A stretch of 64,000 nt of DNA, from contig CM044967.1 in assembly GCA_024516035.1 (NCBI GenBank), positions 20,662,260 to 20,726,259 of the forward strand, read 5' to 3'. The DNA comes from Bactericera cockerelli (taxonomy: Eukaryota > Arthropoda > Insecta > Hemiptera > Triozidae). Of this stretch, positions 18,880 to 28,734 are shown piece by piece. Each line of letters begins with the position of its first letter. The stretch's first letter is position 1. Under the pieces are notes generated by a model. That model was not told where the DNA came from and ran no database searches. It was given only the letters and a program-made list of their open reading frames with translations. Made by a program: the position numbers and the translations under genes.

Positions 18880-20671
18880 CCTAGATTCTTTTTCATCTGT
18901 ACCTAGTGTGAAAAAATTAATAGTTATCTGTATGGACATCAGAGCCACCAGTAATTACATCACGAGCGAACAATGAGTTGAACGCATAATGTGATAAGGT
19001 GCCTCGTAATGCTGTGCTACCCACTGAAATTGTGACAAAGAAACCGAAACTCCGGAAGAAATCTGGAATTTCATGAAAGTTTTCAATGTGTCGTATGATA
19101 CGCCTCAACGAGTATTATTACCTGCAATCTGGGACTATTTATTATCTTCACATTCTTGAGCCACCGAGCCTTTTCGTGAGGTTTGGATTCAGGTGGAAGT
19201 TGCAAGGAGCGCAAGGTCTCATGAAAAGTTTAGTCTGAAAAGTCCCATTATCGGTCACGGATTTTATTTTACTTAATACTTTAATCTTTAAGGTCAAATT
19301 TCAAGAACCTTGGGTTAGACCGTAGTTAATAAAATTAAAATAAAATCATTTTCAAAAATCACAGAATAGTTAATAGACATTTCCTGGGGGCCCAATGTGA
19401 CCCAAAAACTTCGAAAAGTGTTTTTGTAAGTTTTATTCTTGTCTTGTTTACTGACAGGCTGGGTGAGGTTAATGTTGGTAGCTGGTACGAGTCCCAGAGA
19501 ATGGAGGGTAAAACCCCCAACCTGACTATCTCGAATCAGGACGTTAAAACTAAATAGAATCAACTTACTTACTTTCCGAGTCCATGTGTGATGTCATGGT
19601 GGTGGAAGGATTGATATGGGTGAACCCTTTGGACACCCAGAACTAATGTTCTGGGTTCCTTCCACGTCCAGTGTGTAGTGTATGGTGTATGTGTAGTTTG
19701 TTGAAATTATGCACTTAAAACTGACAATTTTAAAAATATTTCGTAATTTTGATAGGAATTTTAAAATTCATCGTACTTTTCAAATTTCATAGTATCATAC
19801 GACACATAGATATTTCATAGAATCAACTGGTCACAATAGATCTAATAGAGGTTGGTATGATAATTAGTGCTTCTCTTGTGGAACTCCAACCAGTCTATAA
19901 AAAGAACTACTTGCTTTTTCTTCTCCCTACCTTCGATTTCATCAAAGGAAAGCGATACAACCACGAGTTGTGCGGCCGTCTGGTCCAAACATGCACTCTA
20001 GCAAGCTGATGCGATAGCATATTTTTTATTTAACATTTAACACTCGTAGGCGTTCTCAGTCATGACGAGAATTTCAGTTCTCAGAATTTCGACATCTGAC
20101 TCATGTGTAATCTGAATAAACATAAAATAATACATTTCGTACTAACAAACCAACATTTCAAGAGGCGCCTTAAGGGTGGATTATTATAATAATGCTAGCT
20201 AAAACCCGGCAGTTTGTGCCTTTTAGGTTTTTGTCAGTGGCTGTCGTCTACTGAAAATATTAAAAATCCTTTTTTAATAGACACATCTAGATATTAAAAG
20301 AGAACCTATGCCAAAGTTGGAGTCATTTCAGCGGTTTCGAAGTTCTGTAGATAATTTATTAATGAATCTTATAAAAGGATTCCATAATGTCTCACCCAGG
20401 CCTGGGTTTCTCGAAAACGACTCAGAATATAAAAAAAACGCAAAAACCCATATTCCTTTATTTTTAGGGGGATTAGTTTTCAGATGAAAAAAAAAGTGCC
20501 TACACGACCCCAGTCAGGCCGGACATCGACCAACCGTGTACTGACACACACGTGTGTACTGAACACACACGTGTGTATGAACACCACGTGAGTCAGCAGG
20601 AACTGGGCCTGGCACATTGCATTTTGAGAAAGCAGCCTAAGAGTAAGGCGAAAATAAAAATAATATAATAA
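18880..20671. other. Intergenic, no gene
   Basis: Apart from the SINE core at 19455-19563, it holds a palindromic acacacgtgtgt cluster (20535-20590) and a hairpin around ggaaggattg/ttccttccac (19610-19665). Confidence 0.5.
19455..19563 (+). repeat. SINE core fragment
   Basis: It contains aggctgggtgaggttaatg, agtcccagagaatggagggt and caggacgttaaaac, the central body shared by SINE family A and the 5S-headed SINE. There is no head or tail. Confidence 0.6.
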
Positions 20672-20866
20672 TAATAATATATTCGCCTTATTTATACTGC
20701 CCGATTAAGACTTTTCAGTCCTATTATTCCAGCAGTAAGCCTAAGACGTATTATTATGTGGTAAAAATCCCAAATTGGAGGATAACATGTCATGTCCCTG
20801 CTGGGTTTTGATCCCGCTACCTCTAGATTACCAGACCGCCGCCTTTACCACTGAGCTACCGGGATG
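20672..20866 (-). mobile_element. SINE family E copy
   Basis: Minus strand: atcccggtagctcagtggta, aaggcggcggtctggtaatc, tagaggtagcgggatcaaaa, then catgacatgttatcctccaa, gtggtaaaaatccc-type body and ctgggcagtataaataaggcg-type 3' end. The 3' end is rich in ata repeats. Confidence 0.65.
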
Positions 20867-20994
20867 GATTTTTTTTTATTATATAATATTTAATAATTTC
20901 GAGTTCATAGACAAAATTGAGATTTTAAGTCGACTTAGCATTCCCATCTTGAGGTTTTAACCATCTAAGATCATACGCAAAATCTAGACTCACC

Positions 20995-21172
20995 TTCACA
21001 GAGGTATTTCAAAAAAACGTGTATTAATTCCGACCTAAGGGCGGAATTAATAGACGTTTTTGTAATACCTCTGTGGCGCTAAGTCACGAATTGCGTACTG
21101 TGTAAGATAGGGAAAAACCGACACTTACCAACGACTTAAGTTATTGATGTTGTTTATTAATTCCGCCTTAAG
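20995..21172. mobile_element. MITE family 1, full copy with inverted partial copy
   Basis: The full copy 21036-21172 runs from aagggcggaattaatagacg to tattaattccgcctta. Immediately left, cacagaggtatttc...acgtgtattaattccgacc (20995-21035) is the inverse of its own left end, forming a head-to-head pair. Confidence 0.7.
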
Positions 21173-21534
21173 TGTCTCCTCTGTTCTTATCATCATAGTA
21201 TAATCGTAGAGAGAGTTTGCAGCGTCAGCAGAAATAGCCCAAGCGTGCTGACTGACACACAGGATGTTGTAATACATCACAGCGCCGCACTGCCTTAGTG
21301 CTGTATCATACCATGGGTGAATTGGGTGATCGTGCGGTCAGAACACTTCAGAGAGAGGCCAGCGATGGGTGAACCATAATTTTATTCGAATTTATTACAT
21401 CAAATAAATAAAAAGATGGCCTTGTTTCTAAATTCATTTGAATGTCAGTATCTATCCGAGACAAAATGGAAAATACTGCTGATGGATTGTGAGTAACTTA
21501 AACCAGATACTAAATTCAGGAGTCTCGCTGAAGG

Positions 21535-21762
21535 ATGTTAAAGAGATACAGTACCAGCTCTGTCAGGCCAACAGACAATAACACAAATCGTAGGCGTCCT
21601 CAGAAGGTTTTGTGTTAGAAAGGGCACCCAGCCGTAAAATGTGGAAGTAGGAGTGTCAGAACCAAACAACCTAAACCATGCAGAAGAGGGGGAAGCCTAC
21701 CAATGTCGACCCCTAAGAAGGTCTCGGTATAGGCAAAGTGAAAGAAAAATGATGATGAATAA
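21535..21762 (+). repeat. SINE family A-like 3' part
   Basis: gttagaaagggcacccagccgtaaa, aaccaaacaacctaaacc and caatgtcgaccc match the 3' half of family A with many changes; the tail is gaaagaaaaatgatgatga. The head is missing. Confidence 0.5.
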
Positions 21763-21885
21763 TCTTTAAACTTTATGATTTTTTGTACTCCACAGCCACA
21801 CTAAAAGTGTCTTTTCTCTTTAGTCATTGCTGCCCACACTACTTGTAGAAATCCTTCTTGTAGTCCTCGCAGCATTGGCCTCAGT

Positions 21886-22055
21886 CCCGCTAGCTCAGTG
21901 GTCAGGCGTCGGTCTGATAATCCAGAGGTCCCGGGTTCGAAACCCAGCTTTGACACGTTATCATCCCATTGGGTATTTTAGACCACATACTAATACAACT
22001 TCATATTACCGCTGAAACAATATGGAACTTTTTACTTATTACGCTGGAATAATAT
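21886..22055 (+). mobile_element. SINE family E copy
   Basis: agtcccgctagctcagtggt, ctgataatccagaggtcccg and ggttcgaaacccagctttga form the head; the body follows with gttatcatcccattgggtat and ttacgctggaataa. The acceptor ends pair poorly, so it is not a working tRNA gene. Confidence 0.65.
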
Positions 22056-22629
22056 TTGATTTAATTAGTAGTAACAAAACTAAAAAGAAACGGATTCTCA
22101 AAACGTGTCATAACAAGTTCAATCAACTTGCTTTATTTTACATCAATAAGTTTATCTGTACAAAATAATTACCTCTTAAGCTGAAATCTGTATTATTCAC
22201 ATGTACCACTATACCAGCATTGCTTGTTAACTGTATCCAGCAAAGTTGGTATAAAAGTGAAAACAACAGTCTCCTATTGACACAGATCTGAGGGCCTTTA
22301 GCCACCTTGACAGTGTCAAAAATGGCGACCTACTAATGTCGAGACCCCACTGAGTGCAGCATTTTGTTTCACAGCGTTGCGAAGCGTTTCAGAACGTTCT
22401 CATGCTCCGCTCTTCGTTTAAATCAAACAAGATAGGATTCCACTCACTGAAACATTGCTTCGCAACATGTCCCATTCAAAATTCGAGGCTAAATGTTGCG
22501 AAACGTTGCTCTACTAAATGTTGCATTCAGTGAGAACCCGGCTTAACAATTTCGTTAATATAGGATTTTTAAACGAAATCGGACCAGTGTCTTAAAAAAA
22601 CCTTCCAAAATTAGTGCCTAATTTAAAAA

Positions 22630-22745
22630 AAAATCAATTTCAAAATGAAAAAAATCAATATTCAAATGAAAAAAAAAATCAATATTCAAAATAAAAAAAA
22701 AAATCGATATTCAAAATGAAAAAAAAAAATCAATATTCAAAATGA
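22630..22745. repeat. ~24-bp A-rich minisatellite
   Basis: About five units of aaaaaaaatcaatattcaaa + atg. It overlaps the end of the candidate peptide ORF. Confidence 0.85.
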
Positions 22746-23029
22746 AACTGAAATCGGTTGAGGAACGGCGAGTAGGGTTTGTCGAATGTTCTCGAGTGAA
22801 CTTTGAGCTGAAAGTCAGATCTCTTGCCGAAGCGGACCGGTGCACGTAGCTGCCCCGGGCGGCACGCGTCACACAGCACCCCCTCGTCCTTGCTGACACG
22901 CGTCGCGTCCTGCTTGCTCATGATGAGGCACAGCATGCGGCACGGGGACATCATCTGCGCGTCGTCATCCTGCGAGCTGGCGGCCAGCAGCAGGTTGCAC
23001 GCGAGCAGGATCTGACTCAGCCTGTACAT
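22730..23029 (-). CDS. Candidate secreted neuropeptide precursor (RF-amide-like)
   Basis: 99 codons from ATG 23029 to TGA 22730. tgtgtgtcgccag just before the ATG could be a splice acceptor. The N-terminus MYRLSQILLACNLLLAASSQ looks like a signal peptide. Four Cys follow (SPCRMLC...VLCDACRP), then QLRAPVRFGKRSDFQ: RFG + KR is a standard amidation and dibasic cleavage site, predicting an ...APVRF-amide. RFGKRSD recalls short neuropeptide F precursors, but the usual LRLRF core is absent, so I do not name it. 22800-23029 is strikingly GC-rich in an AT-rich window, as coding DNA would be. The last residues run into an A/T minisatellite, so the true 3' end is uncertain. It is cut off by a SINE A ~80 bp upstream. 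Confidence 0.5.
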   Translation of the reverse strand: MYRLSQILLACNLLLAASSQDDDAQMMSPCRMLCLIMSKQDATRVSKDEGVLCDACRPGQLRAPVRFGKRSDFQLKVHSRTFDKPYSPFLNRFQFHFEY

Positions 23030-23124
23030 CTGGCGACACACAAAATGTACTCGTATTAAAGTTAAGTTTGAAATGTTATCCTATTTTCCTGTATAATTGA
23101 AGAAGTTATTGTCAATTTATAACT

Positions 23125-23466
23125 CCGTGGCGTAACGGTTGTGACTACTGCCCGTAGTCCAGAGATCCTGAGTTCGATCCCCGGTCGGAGCAGACTTTTC
23201 GCACAGAAAATTCTGTTCCCTCTGAACACGTGAGGCTGGCAATTCCGGCCCTACCCAGGCTGGGTGAGGTTAATGTGGGTAGCTGGTACGATTCCCAGCG
23301 AATGGAGGGTAAAACCCCCGTCCTAACCCAGGACGTTAAATTAAGTAGAATCGTTGGCGTTAGGAAAGGCATCCAGCCGTAAAAATGTGCCAAAACCAAC
23401 CAACCTCAACCATGAGGTTGAACAACGTCGACCCTGCTTAAGCGGGATAAGATAGAGTAAAAGAAG
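23125..23466 (+). mobile_element. SINE family A, full-length copy with 17-bp target duplication
   Basis: It is bracketed by attgtcaatttataact at 23108-23124 and 23467-23483, a perfect 17-bp duplication, so the family is proven to move by LINE-type retrotransposition. The head starts ccgtggcgtaacggttgtg with B box gagttcgatcc; the body is the same as in the copy at 15.1 kb; the tail is gtaaaagaag. Confidence 0.9.
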
Positions 23467-23507
23467 ATTGTCAATTTATAACTGCGAAAAAACATAATAT
23501 AAAAAAG

Positions 23508-23624
23508 TTATCAAATTTATTTATGTTAATCACAATCGTGATATCAGAATTTACTCAAACTCACTTTACTAAATGTTTGCTAAGCTACGGACTTGAACCA
23601 CCGACCTCCAGGTTACAAATCCGG
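23508..23624 (-). mobile_element. SINE family C, 3' half, split by LINE insertion
   Basis: cgtgatatcagaatttactc and gaaccaccgacctccaggtt match the other copies. It stops at aaatccgg (23617-23624), where the CR1-like LINE begins; the rest of the SINE resumes at 28731. Confidence 0.8.
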
Positions 23625-23653
23625 TTACTAAGCTTGACGATCTTGTAACGCAA

Positions 23654-25402
23654 ATGTTCACTTTACTAAATCAAAAGTGTAAAGATGTGGAAACAGGAGA
23701 AGAATGTAGAATTTTATTAATTAATAACATCAAAGAGACTGATAGTAAGTGTTCTAGCTTCCAGATAAAGTTGATGCAAACTGAGGAAAGAATCAAGAGT
23801 CTACTCGAGTATCATGATGAACAGATGCGACAAAATGATGAAAAACAACAGGAGCTGAAAGCCAAAATCAAATCTCTTGAGAAAAAAATCGAAGAAATGA
23901 GAAATTCTCAAGAAGGACGGAATAGTGCTTATATTCCTGGAAATATTATGACACGAGAAGAAGAAGAGGAAGAGGAAAGTATTCTCAGCGAGATCGCAAA
24001 AACTACGCGAGAGAAAAAACAGGTTAAAAATGTTACTAATACGAACATGACCACCCCATATATCTCATCGTCTCTATCTCTACGTAGTCCTGTCAAATCT
24101 ATAACATCCAGTAAAAATAACGCTCTCAAGACTACAAACATAGCTGTACAAGTACACCAACAAATGGATCAAAAAACTACTGGAAATATAAATAATTCAA
24201 ATCAACAGGATCAATCTCAATCTAAGAAGCCTTTGCATAGAGCAGATCAACAGCAAACGCAGGGCACACCAACACAATCAGCCAAGCAGAGGGATTCATC
24301 GGAGAGACGCAAACAGGTTTTCATAATTGGAGATGAGCATGTCAAAAACTTGGCATTCAAGTCCGCGACTTTCAATCCACCGAAGGACCACACCTTTAGC
24401 ACTGTTTACATCCCAGGAAAGAATTTAAACTTCATTGTCAACGCCATTCAACCTGAGAAGCTCAAACCAGGATCAACAGTTTGTGTGGTAGCAGGGATGC
24501 ACGACGTGTTCACCACTCCATGGAAGAACATTGAAGTGTCCATTCAAAAACTTCAAGAGAAATGTCCAGGCCACAAGATTGTTTTTGTATTAGTACCTCC
24601 CCGCTATGACAACAAAGATGCAAACAACCAGGTGTTCAAATTTAATATTAAGATGAAAGAACATATTCAAAACATAACAGGTATGAGTTATCTTGATCCA
24701 CATACCTTCATACAGGGAAGACACATGTCAAGAGATATGTTACATCTAAATAAAACGGGCAAGTTTATTTTAACCATTAAAATAAGTAGGCATATCCAGA
24801 ACTTGCACCTAAGGAAGCCTCATGTAAGTTTTGAAAATTCCCGTCAAACAAAAACTATGTCACCCCATAAACAGTACATACCTTCACGCAACACATCAAA
24901 CGCATATCCGCACTCAGCTTTTACACCATCACACTCAAAAACAATATCACAAGGTAATAAACAGTACATACCCTCACGAAACACATACCCGCACTCATTT
25001 CTTACATCGTCACACCCATACCCTCCCCCAAACACTTATAAACCGTCACACCCATACCCTCCCCCAAACACTTATAAACCGTCACACCCATACCCTCCCC
25101 CAAACACTTATACACCAGCACACTCACAGTTATTCTCACAATCACTAGAACATTTTCCTTCATTGCGCAAACAACATGTACAGGCACAACATACTATCAG
25201 ACAGTCCCCCTATGACTCTAGGGGTAACTGTAACTGTAATGCACTCAAACCAACACAACGCAGCTACAGAGATACACTCATTAATAAACGTGTTAATATT
25301 AACAATATTAACGAAAATTCATCATACTACGTAACACAAACATGTATGAACTATGACAACGCAAGCCGAAATTTTCGGCGGATAATGACAACCCTTGTTT
25401 AA
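23654..25402 (+). CDS. LINE ORF1: coiled coil + degenerate SGNH-esterase-like domain
   Basis: 582 codons from the first ATG; the frame continues upstream to the element's left edge, so the true N-terminus is lost. Residues ~1-90 are a charged coiled coil with an EEEEEE run; ~90-220 are polar and Gln-rich. ~220-375 resemble the SGNH/GDSL-like domain of CR1-type ORF1 proteins: VFIIGDEH (block I), VVAGMHDV (block III) and DMLHLNKTG (block V, Asp/His). The Ser of GDSH is Glu and the Asn of block III is His, so hydrolase activity is unlikely. Residues ~455-490 hold three 12-residue repeats (SHPYPPPNTYKP). ORF1 proteins of this class bind RNA; that role is inferred. Confidence 0.82.
   Translation: MFTLLNQKCKDVETGEECRILLINNIKETDSKCSSFQIKLMQTEERIKSLLEYHDEQMRQNDEKQQELKAKIKSLEKKIEEMRNSQEGRNSAYIPGNIMTREEEEEEESILSEIAKTTREKKQVKNVTNTNMTTPYISSSLSLRSPVKSITSSKNNALKTTNIAVQVHQQMDQKTTGNINNSNQQDQSQSKKPLHRADQQQTQGTPTQSAKQRDSSERRKQVFIIGDEHVKNLAFKSATFNPPKDHTFSTVYIPGKNLNFIVNAIQPEKLKPGSTVCVVAGMHDVFTTPWKNIEVSIQKLQEKCPGHKIVFVLVPPRYDNKDANNQVFKFNIKMKEHIQNITGMSYLDPHTFIQGRHMSRDMLHLNKTGKFILTIKISRHIQNLHLRKPHVSFENSRQTKTMSPHKQYIPSRNTSNAYPHSAFTPSHSKTISQGNKQYIPSRNTYPHSFLTSSHPYPPPNTYKPSHPYPPPNTYKPSHPYPPPNTYTPAHSQLFSQSLEHFPSLRKQHVQAQHTIRQSPYDSRGNCNCNALKPTQRSYRDTLINKRVNINNINENSSYYVTQTCMNYDNASRNFRRIMTTLV
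25011..25117 (+). repeat. 36-bp coding minisatellite in LINE ORF1
   Basis: Three near-identical units, each with cacccataccctcccccaaa then cacttataaacc, keeping frame and giving a Pro/Tyr-rich 12-residue repeat near the ORF1 C-terminus. Confidence 0.9.
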
Positions 25403-25440
25403 TAAACAAGACTAGTAATAATCTTGACATTGTAAATAGT

Positions 25441-25451
25441 TTAAGTAGTAT

Positions 25452-25486
<35 letters not shown>
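25441..25486 (+). repeat. (AGT)n microsatellite between LINE ORF1 and ORF2
   Basis: ttagtagtagtag... run of about 13 units. In the ORF2 frame it reads poly-Ser without a stop. Confidence 0.92.
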
Positions 25487-25548
25487 ATATTATCATAGAA
25501 CATACTGAGCCTCTATCATTGTCTTCAAGGTCAGTACTAGATAGTCAG

Positions 25549-28536
25549 ATGTCAAACATAAACATAAACAAATTGACTAGTATACAATCATGTCTCCCGA
25601 AGATTGATAGGAGTCATGTTTTAAATAATAAAAATCCCACCACCCTACCTCAAAAATTATGTAGAATATTTTATCAAAATACTCGAGGTTTAAAAACTAA
25701 AATCAAAGAATTTTACTTGAATCTTTTATCAGAGGACTATGATATAGTAACCATAACCGAGTCCTGGTTAAGTTCAGATGTTGGAACTAACGAAATCTTT
25801 GACTCTCGATATACAGTTTTCCGACAGGATAGAGACCCAAAGAAAACAGGCAAACATAGGGGTGGTGGATTAATTGTGGCCGCGAAACAGGAAATGTCCT
25901 TATCGCGCGTTGCACATTGGGACGTCTGTAATGACCTTCTTGAGCTCATGTGGTTTAGATACAAATTAACAGGAGAGCTCATCTATATTTGCTTAATATA
26001 TATACCGCCACATCAAGGGTCTAAGAAAGAAGAAGCTATTAGATACTTTACAGAGTCAATATTAGAGCGAAACTTGGTAAATGATAGCATGCTTATTATT
26101 GGAGATTTTAATCTGCCTGATTTCTCTGAAGAAACTAAAGCGATTTCTACCCGTCCAGTTTTACTTTTAAAAGAATTTGCAAGTATACAGTTACTTGAAT
26201 CAATTAACAATGTAAGAAACAAAAACAACAGAATCCTAGATCTATGTTTGACGAACATGAGTGAAATATTTTCAACCAAAAACAAGCAAATGGATTTTGA
26301 CGTTTTTAAGACAGAAGGATTAGTAAAAGAAGATGGTCACCATCCAGCAATAGAATTAAATCTTCGCTATAAAAATAAAATAAAACAATTAAGAAAATCT
26401 ACTGGTAAATCAGAAAAATATTTAGCATTTCACAAAGTCGATACTGAAATTTTGAATAATGAGCTACAAAATATTGAATGGGGTAATGAACTTTGTACAT
26501 ATAGATCTCCTAATCTATTGCTGGACCATATTTATTGTAAATTAAATGAAGTTTTTATCCGCACTGTTCCTTTGTGTAAAGCAGGTCAGCGGAGTCAGGC
26601 TTTTCCAGAGTGGTGGAGCGCAAGTACGAGACGTACTTTCAAAGCAAAAGAAAAACTTCGTAAAACAAAAAATAAAAGACCAGAAGAAATAGAAGAGTAT
26701 AAAAAACTGAGAAAGTCAATTAGACAGTTGATAAAATCAGATCACAAATCCTATATTAACAGCCTAGCATCTAAATTTAAATCGAATAGTAAACACTTCT
26801 GGAAATATGTCAAACAAGAAAGGTCAAAGGGTAAAAATACAAATATGTCGTATAAAGGGCTGCAATTGAAGTCTCAAAAAGAAATAGCAGATGCTTTTGC
26901 TGACCATTTCTTGTGCTCATTTAAACCCAGCTCTCTTAATATCCAAGACACCTTTGATAATGACAACTCTGCTAGTTTAGAAATACCCGTATTCACAGAA
27001 CAGCAGGTTTTGGATGAGGCTTTAAAGTTAGATAAAAGTAAACCAGCTGGTAGAGATGGAATACCTCCAAAAATAATCCGTGATTGCGCTTCGTCACTCG
27101 CTAAACCACTGACCTGCTTATTTAACCTAAGTTTAAAAACAAACATATTTCCCGATAGATTAAAAGACACAATAATAACTCCCGTGCCTAAGACTGAGTC
27201 GGGGTGTGTTGAAGACCACAGACCTGTGGCTAATTTAAATGCTTTTGCGAAGCTTTTTGATGCACTTTTATATAATTCCATATCGGGCCAAGTGTTCTCT
27301 ACTATTGATCGTATCCAGCATGGCTTCGTGGAAGGACGCTCGACCACCTCCAACATTACTGAATTCTCACATTATGTATGTACAGCCTTACAGCAGGGCT
27401 ATCAGACCGACGTTCTTCTAACCGATGTCATGAAAGGATTCGATCAAATTTCTCATGAGGCAATAGTAAACAAATTAAGAAGTGTAGGTTTACCTTCTAC
27501 AAAATTCTTTCTCTCATACCTATTAAATAGAAACTTACAAGTAAAGTACATTGACGAAGCATCCAAAACTTTCACCCCTACTTCAGGAATTGCTCAAGGT
27601 TCAAAATTGAGTAGTTTACTATTTATTCTGACCTATGATGACGTCTGTAAAGATATCAGTGCGGATTCGAAAATACTATTATATGCCGATGATTTAAAGA
27701 TTTTTAGAAAAATTACATGCATCAGTGATTGCTATCAACTACAGCAGGATCTCAATTTAATCAAAGAAAAACTTCACCTCATAGGGCTAAGTTTCCATCC
27801 TTTAAAATCAAAACAACTCACCATAAGCCGTAATAAATCTAATAATTTAGACTTCACCTACAAAATGGGAGACATAGATATTGAAAAAGTTAGTTATCAC
27901 AAAGATTTGGGATTCATTATAGATGAGGATTTTATATTCAAAAAACATCGAGCCGATATGATAAAACGTGCATTTAAAAAGCTTGGCCTTATAATCAGAT
28001 TTGGGAAGTATGTTGAGGATATTGATGTACTTAGGACTCTATTTCTATCTTTGGTGAGATCTACAGTGGAATATGGTTCTGTAGTCTGGGACCCTAGCTC
28101 AAAAGAAGCATCAAAATCAATTGAAAAAATCCAGTCAACTTTTATAAGATATCTATTTAAAAAAGAAAATGGGTTTTATCCCAAATATCCTGAAGCTATC
28201 TCTTATAAAACACTTCTTGAAATGATTAATTTAAGCTCCCTTGAAACAAGACGTACACTAGATTCAATCATGTTGGTATATAAACTACTAAACAATCATA
28301 TTCAATGCTCTAATTTACAAGAGATAATAGAAAAGAAAACGCCCAACCCTTTGCTTAGAAATAGGACTATTGAGCCATTCACAGTGCCTCACCCAAGGTT
28401 TACAAAATTGCATGAATCTCCCCTCATTAAGGCAATGACACTGTGTAATTATCTTCACATTGACATCAGTGAATTCTCACTGCCAAAAGAAATGTTTAAG
28501 ATGAAATGCTTAGACTACATACAACAAGAAAATTAG
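25549..28536 (+). CDS. LINE ORF2: AP-endonuclease and reverse transcriptase
   Basis: The frame is open from 25357 (just after a TGA at 25354-25356) and overlaps the end of ORF1; the first in-frame ATG is 25549. Upstream of it the frame encodes a poly-Ser run from (agt)n. Counting from 25519, the endonuclease spans ~45-290: YQNTRGL, ITESWLSS, LIYIPPH, IIGDFNLPDF and, in place of the usual SDHHP, DGHHPAI (272-278). RT spans ~510-780: KPAGRDGIPPKII, IITPVPK, HRPVANLN, block A VLLTDVMKGFD, block B SGIAQGSKLSSLLF and block C YADD (722-725). The C-terminus (LVRSTVEYGSVVWDP) is usual for this superclade. It looks full length and free of stops. Confidence 0.88.
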   Translation: MSNININKLTSIQSCLPKIDRSHVLNNKNPTTLPQKLCRIFYQNTRGLKTKIKEFYLNLLSEDYDIVTITESWLSSDVGTNEIFDSRYTVFRQDRDPKKTGKHRGGGLIVAAKQEMSLSRVAHWDVCNDLLELMWFRYKLTGELIYICLIYIPPHQGSKKEEAIRYFTESILERNLVNDSMLIIGDFNLPDFSEETKAISTRPVLLLKEFASIQLLESINNVRNKNNRILDLCLTNMSEIFSTKNKQMDFDVFKTEGLVKEDGHHPAIELNLRYKNKIKQLRKSTGKSEKYLAFHKVDTEILNNELQNIEWGNELCTYRSPNLLLDHIYCKLNEVFIRTVPLCKAGQRSQAFPEWWSASTRRTFKAKEKLRKTKNKRPEEIEEYKKLRKSIRQLIKSDHKSYINSLASKFKSNSKHFWKYVKQERSKGKNTNMSYKGLQLKSQKEIADAFADHFLCSFKPSSLNIQDTFDNDNSASLEIPVFTEQQVLDEALKLDKSKPAGRDGIPPKIIRDCASSLAKPLTCLFNLSLKTNIFPDRLKDTIITPVPKTESGCVEDHRPVANLNAFAKLFDALLYNSISGQVFSTIDRIQHGFVEGRSTTSNITEFSHYVCTALQQGYQTDVLLTDVMKGFDQISHEAIVNKLRSVGLPSTKFFLSYLLNRNLQVKYIDEASKTFTPTSGIAQGSKLSSLLFILTYDDVCKDISADSKILLYADDLKIFRKITCISDCYQLQQDLNLIKEKLHLIGLSFHPLKSKQLTISRNKSNNLDFTYKMGDIDIEKVSYHKDLGFIIDEDFIFKKHRADMIKRAFKKLGLIIRFGKYVEDIDVLRTLFLSLVRSTVEYGSVVWDPSSKEASKSIEKIQSTFIRYLFKKENGFYPKYPEAISYKTLLEMINLSSLETRRTLDSIMLVYKLLNNHIQCSNLQEIIEKKTPNPLLRNRTIEPFTVPHPRFTKLHESPLIKAMTLCNYLHIDISEFSLPKEMFKMKCLDYIQQEN

Positions 28537-28678
28537 AGATATTTGTCACTCATATGGTAGAATATATGCATTAGATAGGTACCCTTTATATTTTGATAAC
28601 TTGTAAAACTATTTATAAGTATAATAGTGAACATTAGTATTGTTGTTTTCAATTGTAATTTTTGTAAACAATGTTATG

Positions 28679-28730
<52 letters not shown>
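28537..28730 (+). other. LINE 3' UTR and poly(A) tail
   Basis: About 146 nt of AT-rich 3' UTR, then an uninterrupted A run from 28683 to ~28730. No AATAAA directly upstream; the tail length points to recent insertion. Confidence 0.85.

Positions 28731-28734
<4 letters not shown>

Larger units (their letters stand above)
23625..28730 (+). mobile_element. CR1/Jockey-superclade LINE, 5'-truncated within ORF1
   Basis: Inserted in a SINE family C copy; aaatccgg (23617-23624) recurs after the poly(A) (atccgg, 28731-28736). It ends in ~48 A. ORF1 (coiled coil, SGNH-like domain) and ORF2 (AP-endonuclease, reverse transcriptase) are both long and open. The ORF1 frame is already open at the junction (VTKLDDLVTQ before the first ATG), so the copy lacks its true 5' end. 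The long poly(A), clean site duplication and open ORFs mark it as recent. Confidence 0.9.
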
